Shown here in pieces: positions 26,527 through 64,000 of a stretch of 64,000 bases of DNA. The stretch's first letter is position 1; every line of letters starts with the position of its first letter. Source of the DNA: Gavia stellata (lineage: Eukaryota > Chordata > Aves > Gaviiformes > Gaviidae). The notes beneath the pieces were generated by a model, which worked only from the letters and a program-made list of their open reading frames with translations, ran no database searches and was not told where the DNA came from. The position numbers and the translations under genes are program-made. The stretch spans positions 7,137,001 to 7,201,000 of the forward strand of contig NC_082604.1 of assembly GCF_030936135.1 (NCBI RefSeq), given 5' to 3'.

Positions 26527-26734
26527 ACAGTCTTCGAAGTTTAAGCATACCAGTGGAACCCACACCTTGAGATGTCCATCATCTCTGTTCCCTTCACAGT
26601 GCGTGGAAGGACTTGCCCAGTGATGACCAGGAGAGCAGCACGGTGACTAGCCAGTACACAATGGTAGGCGGTGGGTGGCATTAAGGTCCAGGCATCCACA
26701 AGACTATTTACCCTTATGGAATTCATAAATACAC

Positions 26735-26790
26735 GTTAAGGGTGGAAGTAGCCTCTGGAGCAGATTACTCCAAGCCTAGCAGCGTGCATC
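26735..26790 (-). mobile_element. possible CR1 3' scrap
   Basis: GGTGGAAGTAGCCTCTGGAG followed by CAGATTACTCCAAGCC resembles the reverse-complement CR1 3' block (TTGGAAGGGACCTCTGGAGA, ATCATCTAGTCCAA) with about a quarter of positions changed. Too short to be sure. Confidence 0.3.
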
Positions 26791-27179
26791 TTCTCCTCCC
26801 GTGCCAGCTGGCACAACTCTGTATGCAGGATGAGCTCCTTGCTATTTGGTAGGGAACGAGCTAAACAGAGTTCATCTCACATAGCTATTGCTATTAAGGG
26901 TTCTTTTATTTAGCCAAGCAGACAGAACACAGGCTGGGAAGTCTGGACCTCTGTTTCATCGCTCCTCTTCCTAAGTTCCCAAGCCACTAGTCCATTGGGG
27001 AAGGGACTGACTCTCTCTGTCCTTCCCGCTCCCCTGTTGGAGCTGTTCCATTTCTGTTCTAATGAATGTTTGGTAAGGGGCCTGGAATCCAGATTTTTTT
27101 TTTTTTTTTTCCTATCCCTAGGGAGTACTTTAACAGAACTGTATCATCCGTTCTTGTGTTGGGTTTTTTTCTTTCCCCT

Positions 27180-27425
27180 ATGGAAAACAGTTTCAACAGG
27201 AGGAATTCAGAGCCATGTATACAATATTCCCACGCTCTAGAGTATCCTGAGCAACACTGCTCAGCTCCCTCTGTGACATGTAAAACGAACACCCAATGCT
27301 CCTTATGCAAGGGAGGTAAAGAGACAATTTCAGAAACCAGAATGAGCTGCTTTGCCTGTGTTGTACAGGTGGTCAGATCACAAATGCGCATCCAGAGAAC
27401 GCTCACAGGGCAAAGCCCATTAGGT
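27180..27425 (+). CDS. Cys-rich open segment with strong donor, possible exon
   Basis: A T/C-rich tract ends in an acceptor near 27189 (tatggaaaacag), with a second AG a few bases on. The frame stays open through HCSAPSVTCKTNTQCSLCKG and a CFACVV motif (a C-x2-C pair, 14 residues, another C-x2-C pair) up to a strong donor (CATTAG then gtaaga near 27422). It would need a phase-2 upstream exon, so it fits the exon ending at 23482 but not the alternative donor at 25849. It could be an alternative exon of the unnamed gene, or chance. A minus-strand open frame overlaps it. Confidence 0.25.
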
Positions 27426-30400
27426 AAGATACGTAAGAGAAAACCTTAGGCAGGATTCCCAAATAGGAATGAACCACTATCAGGTTCCTCACTTCTGCCC
27501 AGATTTCAGTGGTTCTGGGCGCTCCCAGCAAGTGCCCAGACTTCCTGCCCAAACGTAGACTTCCAAAGCCAAAAATCAGATCTTACAAACATCCTTGCAC
27601 TGCAAGGGTTGTAATCCCTCAGAAACCATGTTTCCATGGTGCTTGATTGTCGTTTCCTCTCATTTGCTTCATAAAAGCCAAATGCTGCCTGGCAAATCAG
27701 AATTAACCTTTTATATTCCTCTATGACTGCTATTCTTAAACCTTCACAGGTTTCCAAAGAATAAGCCATGCCATTACTTAAGAAATATGTATTCATCCCC
27801 TTCCCTCTTCATCAGGCAATCCCAGGGGAAACTTCTCCAGATAATCACCTGAGGAAAAGCAAGGTGACAGACTGAAAGGATGAAGGACTAGCTCATCACA
27901 GCAGCATTATCTCAGATCTGACAGTCCAATACAGTAAAACCTGTTAAAATTGGTTACATAGTTGAGCTGGCTTTTAGCCAAGCGTTCTAGAGGTGATGTA
28001 ACAAGCCAAGTTCTATCAGCATCTGACTGGTAGAGTTTTCCCTTGTGGTTTGCTAGAGGACAGACAGTTAAGTTCCTCAGGAGGGCTATTAGGTTGGAAA
28101 GGCATCCAGGTAATAGTAGTATGCAAACCCAGCTCATTAAAGGAAAAAGCTTTCTCTTCTCCTCACTTCACCAACAGTTAATGCTATTTTACTGCACTGT
28201 TGGAAGAACAGCTACTAATATGAGGAGGGTAAATAAATTCCCTGGTCAGCACTGGCGGAAGCACATACCCTCTTCTTGATCAGTCATGAAGTCATGCTTG
28301 GAAAGAGTGACTACAAGATTTTTATTATGCATTGAGTTAGCACGAGCAGCATGGTACGCAAGTTTTCTCAGTAGCATTAGCTGTTAAAATTACTGCACCT
28401 TTCCTGGACTGGCTACTGAAATTTTCTTCAAAGATCTGCTTGGTACTGCGTATTCCTGAGACCACATGTGTTCCTTCCGCGCGCTCAGGTTCGTATGAAA
28501 GAGTCCCCTATGTCCGCATGGAAACATTAGAAAATCCAGCTCTGCTGACTCCTCAGCCCCTGACTTAACTGGTATTTCGCTGCGCTCCCTAAGTTAGCGG
28601 CCCACATGGGCGTGCTGTTCCCACAGAAGGTATCAGTGGAAGCTTTCACATCCACGCAATCTAAATACATTTTCTAAGGAAAAGCAAAGACAGATTTCTG
28701 AGCTGAGATGCCAAAATATGAAAGATCAGCAGTTCCTATGGCCATTTAAATCACTTGCGATTTTATGATTATGATCTTACTGCGACCGATTTGCAAAGAT
28801 ACTCCAGTTACAGAAATAATTTCACTACTAACCTTATGCCCAAACTATATCCACCAACAGTCAGTGGCAGACTGATGTGCGTCAAACAAAATGGTTTCGC
28901 ACTGGAAATAGCAGTCGGTGTGGTATTGTGGTCAGGCCATAAAACCACTACCTTGAGCTTAGACTGACTTTTATCTCGTGAGCCAAGCCAGAATGAGGCA
29001 CATTTATCTAGTAAAAAAGCCACAGCCATATGTAAACTGTGAGGTCCAACAGCAATGCAGCAGTCCCATCTCGGATGGCAGCACCTACTAAAACTTGCTT
29101 TCCATCAAGACAGCTCTACTCCCTCATCTCTCGACAGTATTATGCCAGACAAGTTATTTTTAAAATTATTTTAAGGAAACTTGCCAACAACTGGAATGCA
29201 TATGCATTATGTGAGTATAGGGTTTCAGTTTTAGATTTTAAAGCCAGCTCAGACACATAATTATAGTAATACAACATACTGTGAAATAATAATAATAGAA
29301 ATACTGACTACATACTTAAAAGATTGAGGCCTGAAATAATTCCTAAAGAATAAAGCTATGATCACAGCCTGACATATTAATTATTAAGAGCCTGTATTAT
29401 TTAATTATCAGATTTCAATAGCTCTAGGAAATCAAAGAGGAATATTGGACTCTATGATACTAAATATATGAACAGACTCTCTCAAAGGCATTCGCTAGAG
29501 CGTGAAGGACTTAACAATCAACACGCCACTGTCAATAAAACCGACACAAGCATAAAAGGGAAAGGAAGCAACTCCACTGGTGAGGGGCAAATCCATGGGA
29601 GCTCTTTCCTTGGAAATCAAATACAGGACACGCAGGAGTTAGCATTTGTCACCAATCAACTTATATTAGGTAAAGAAAGCAAACCCACCAAGTAATCATG
29701 CAATCAAAAGGAAAACGGAACAAATTTATACAATATACACACTACATATACCCAATTTCAGTTGGTTTTAAAGCAGTCTAGGTATCTGTTCCCCATCAGA
29801 CACAATAAAGGCTTTGAGAAGCAGAGAATTGGTTTAAAAAAAAGTAATCTTTCTAGTGGAACGGTCCAGACCAGATTAGAAGTAGATTTGGAGAGAAGTA
29901 ATTAACATGAGACCATCTGAACTGAAGGTGGTTTATTACACCGAAGTTGTAGCTTACATTTCTTTTCTACAGCTCCATAAAGCTACATCCTTTCCAAAGC
30001 TTCCACATTTAAAAAGGTTATGTTTCTACTCACTGTTATGAACAAAATATTTAAGCTCTCATATTATAATCTGACCGTTTCATGCCTTCTGAATTCTGCA
30101 AACAGTCTAAAACAATGGCTCAGAAGAAGAAAAAAAATACGATTCCGCTCAGCCCAAATTAACCTACCACTTGACACTATAGCTGGATATTGGGAGGCAA
30201 GTACAGAAATAATTAATGGACTATGTGACAAAACTCCAGTATTCTCTTCTTGGATGACAAATTTGAAGACAGACTGTCTCTCCTCCTACTTTTCACAAAG
30301 CAGTTTATTTACTTATTTATTTTCTGAATTAAAATCTGTATGCCACAACCTGTAGCGTGGATGATGGAAACCCAGGGAAAGTGATCTATTTACTAATACA

Positions 30401-30929
30401 ATTCAGCAAACCAGTACTCCACTCAAAACTCAACATGAAGGTATCACAAAATTAACCTTGGTGGCCTTATAAACACTGCTTCATGTAAGGTTCATCCCTG
30501 CGAGGTAAACCTGGAAAAGCATTCCTGTGAGATGTGCTATCCTCTCAGCTACCTGAAGACCAAGTTCATTCCATTTACATGAGGAAAATGTATCATTTTC
30601 TGTTGCTGCCAAACATGAAAATACACCATTTAACAAGCCTCTAACTTTCTTTCCCCATTCTTGCTAATAAATTGCCAAGAGTAAATGTAGCAAAGTAAAG
30701 ACAAGCAAATACAACGTATCCCATTCAAGGGTTATTAATTGATACAAATACTGAGCAGAAGTATTTTCTAATCATCTCTAAATACTAGCTATCTCAAAGC
30801 TGATGGTGAGGAAATCACATTGCTTATCTCAAGTACTTTTACAACCTTGCATTAAAGTCACGTCCAAAAAAATTCTCACAACACAAAACACCTTTGCTCT
30901 GGGCAATATCCCGGAGGTAACTGAGGGAA

Positions 30930-31035
30930 GGTGTTTCTGCATCTGGAGGTCAATGCTACTTCCTCCATTTTGCAGCTGGGAATCAAAGGCACAGACTTGA
31001 ATGACTTGTTCGAAGTCTCACAAGAAGTCTGGGGT
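30930..31035 (-). mobile_element. MIR-like SINE fossil
   Basis: The reverse complement reads TGAGACTTCGAACAAGTCAT, TCAAGTCTGTGCCTTTGATT, CCCAGCTGCAAAATGG. This lines up along about 60 bases with the MIR core (TGACCTTGGGCAAGTCACTT, AACCTCTCTGTGCCTCAGTT, TCCTCATCTGTAAAATGG). MIR is an ancient amniote SINE, rare and badly decayed in birds. Confidence 0.65.
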
Positions 31036-31415
31036 GCACCATGGAACTGACTTGCCCTTTTAGCTTCGGATATAAAGATGCCATCATGCTCCCTCCTGTT
31101 ACACACCTTGCACACCAGCCCCCAGCAACCAAGGTGCACTTGACAACTTTGAGTTCTGGGAAAGGTTATGTCTCTCTCAACAAGATGAGATACCAGAGAT
31201 CTTTGAGTACTCTGTCTCACAGGAAAATGTAACATGTCCAGGAAGGGTTACTTATGCAAATTTGTATGCTGTGAATGAGCTGAGGACGAAATTACTTTTT
31301 TCGGAGTTGTCACCTGCAAAGTAGTTTCTTTTTACCCTTCCTCCCATCTGCTTTAAAAATAATTAAAAAAATTAAGAAGGGGGACATGGCACACTTTACA
31401 TGCTACTGTATTATT

Positions 31416-31445
31416 AAAAAACAAACAAACAAACAAACAAAACAA
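31416..31445 (+). repeat. (AAAC)n simple repeat
   Basis: About five AAAC units followed by A/C-rich sequence just beyond the proposed PIK3CB 3' end. Confidence 0.85.
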
Positions 31446-31649
31446 AGTGAAACCAAAAAAACCAAACCACAAACCACTTGTTACTTTTACAACATCCTAG
31501 AAGCAGAGGTCATTTCGGACAGATCGGCACGAAGGGTGAGGACAAGAGAATCAAACCACTACATAAAATGGTATCCTGGCTCTAGAGAGGTTCTTGACCT
31601 TTAAAAGAAACAACAAAACCCCAAAACAACAACAAAAAATAATAAATCA

Positions 31650-33053
31650 CTCTCAACAAAGTAAAACCACCTTTAATTAAATTCCTACATAAAACAACAT
31701 TTCTATGCAAAACAACTGTTTAGTCAAAAAGTAAATATATACGTTTAATTCTCTTTCAAATGTCAACAAGAATTGAGAGCTACCAGTGTTCCTTGGAGAA
31801 CAAGCAGTAGTTAAAGTCTATCTCGCTGATGTTCAGAAACAGTATGTTACATCTTTTAACCAGCAGTTCCCTATTGCACGTAACAAATTTGCTCTCCATT
31901 TAAGCACCTAAAAGCCTGGTACCTCACTAAATAAATTAAAACAAATCCAGTTTCTTCAGCAACCATCTTCAACACACATATCTTGGTAAAGCAACATTAC
32001 TGCAAGCTTTTAATAAATACAGAAAGAAAAGATTAATGACTTCTCATTGGTGTTTTATGGAATGATCTTTTCCCATAAACACTTGCTTTGCCAAACATTT
32101 GGGTTTTTTGGTATGTATGCTCTAAAAATCACTATGTGTAGTATATTTAATGAAAATTTTCCATACATGAGTCAGTACATTTGCATGGCACAACTAATCT
32201 GAGATACGAATTTCAATGTAAGGCTGTAAGCAGCTTCTTGCTGAACCTGAAATAAATGTGGCTCTAAAGGAGTTGAAAACAAAGCCCCAGAGGCCGAATG
32301 GGAGACCGTTACCAATGAGGGATTCTCAGGCGTGTTTGGAATTGGCCTAGCTTTCCTCGTACTTCTTGTGTGTGTGTCATGTCAGAGGAACACAGTTGTG
32401 CAACCCTGAACACCCGGACGCTGCATCATTTCCAAAGTCTCCCCTTCCCCCATCTCTCGCCCCCCTGCCCCCATATCTTACAAATACCTACTCTTCTTTC
32501 AGCAGCAGTGTAAGACATGAAGCAGCTCCCTGTAGTACAATGATACTGTGGTTGCTATTTACAGTAGAATTAATACATCTGTGCCAGCAGGGCAGAGTTC
32601 ATATGAAAAATATACACAATACGGTCATTTTTAGCCAGATTAGGATATAAAAAAAAATTTACTTTTCAAGTCCCAACTTTAAACAAAGAACAGTTCTGTC
32701 AGAGGTCTTCAAACCTCCTGAGTATGTTAGAGTACATTACCCTAACGTAAAAAAACAAATATATACACCTCCATAAAGTACCAAAGAATTTTTAAAAATG
32801 CCTAGTAGCTCTCAGCGTGCAAAGTCAGCAGGAACTGATTATCCAGGATGTTCACTATTTCTAGAGACAGTCTTGGAATCAAGCATTCAGAAGCAGAGTG
32901 CAAAAGACTCAGGAATTATTTCAGCCCATTTCTTTTTGTTGTTGTTTTGTTTTCTTCCTTATTTGAAAGAAGTTTTGTTGGTCCATACTACAGGTCCCCT
33001 TTAAAAACACTTATCAAGGTAACATTCAGCTTAGTGCAAATGCAAAAAATTTT
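31650..33053 (-). other. PIK3CB: PIK3CB 3' UTR, proposed extent
   Basis: AT-rich sequence after the stop. No AATAAA occurs on the minus strand in the first 1.4 kb. ATTAAA variants lie at about 32148, 32013, 31749 and 31677. The last (31672-31677) is followed on the transcript strand by a T/G-rich stretch (to about 31605), as expected for a cleavage site, so I place the end near 31650. This is inference; the UTR could end earlier or run further left. Confidence 0.45.
31672..31677 (-). terminator. PIK3CB: candidate poly(A) signal ATTAAA of PIK3CB
   Basis: ATTAAA on the minus strand followed within 20-60 bases by runs of TTGTTG and TTTTGGGG, a typical G/T-rich downstream element. Competing ATTAAA copies are listed in the 3' UTR entry. 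Confidence 0.35.

Positions 33054-64000
<30,947 letters not shown>

Larger units (their letters stand above)
17990..26545 (+). other. unnamed plus-strand gene, proposed transcript unit
   Basis: Model: exon 1 in the CpG-island flank ending at a perfect donor (18330), leader exon 21831-21892, exon 3 about 23135-23482 with the start codon, exon 4 from 25587, and AATAAA at 26521-26526. The two coding exons join in phase and give a 143-residue protein. It runs convergently with PIK3CB, leaving about 5 kb between the proposed 3' ends. I do not recognise the product. The conclusion rests on splice signals, phase match and a Cys/His pattern, not on a known family. Confidence 0.5.
26546..31649. other. 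interval between convergent 3' ends
   Basis: Between the proposed end of the plus-strand gene and the proposed end of PIK3CB. Contains the possible exon at 27180-27425, a faint CR1-like scrap (26735-26790), a MIR-like SINE fossil (about 30930-31035) and AAAC simple repeat (31416-31445). No FAIM exon found. Other open frames here have no support. Confidence 0.6.

Overview
This is vertebrate nuclear DNA, almost certainly from a bird. The genes are split by GT-AG introns, and the dispersed repeats I can identify are mostly CR1 LINE remnants with the 3' ends typical of birds. Repeat density is low and introns are fairly short.

Right half (about 31.6-64.0 kb, minus strand): the 3' half of PIK3CB, the catalytic p110-beta subunit of class IA phosphoinositide 3-kinase. 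I can place 15 consecutive coding exons with exact splice junctions and a continuous frame. They encode 637 residues, corresponding without any indel to human residues 434-1070: the end of the C2 domain, the helical domain and the whole kinase domain. The catalytic lysine, the DRH catalytic loop and the DFG motif are all present. The 5' part of the gene lies beyond position 64000. Introns carry only CR1 fossils, a 27-bp minisatellite and simple repeats.

Middle (about 17.3-26.6 kb): a CpG island with a GC-box array and a G-rich pentamer run looks like a bidirectional promoter. To its right, on the plus strand, is a small gene I do not recognise. Two leader exons and two phase-matched coding exons give a basic protein of about 143 residues ending in a Cys/His cluster that resembles part of a B-box. 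It lies tail-to-tail with PIK3CB. From memory, mammals have FAIM in this position and orientation, but no FAIM exon is visible here. A Cys-rich open segment near 27.3 kb may be a further exon.

Left part (1-17.2 kb): mostly non-coding. A strong minus-strand splice donor inside the island (17833) and a second at 16894 suggest a divergent transcript running left, with a short candidate N-terminal exon. I could not follow it to a known gene. The rest holds a CR1 fragment, a MIR-like SINE fossil and simple repeats.

I found no RNA gene, CRISPR array, operon or intact mobile element. I see no evidence for an exotic system. The most worthwhile open question is the identity of the unnamed small gene.
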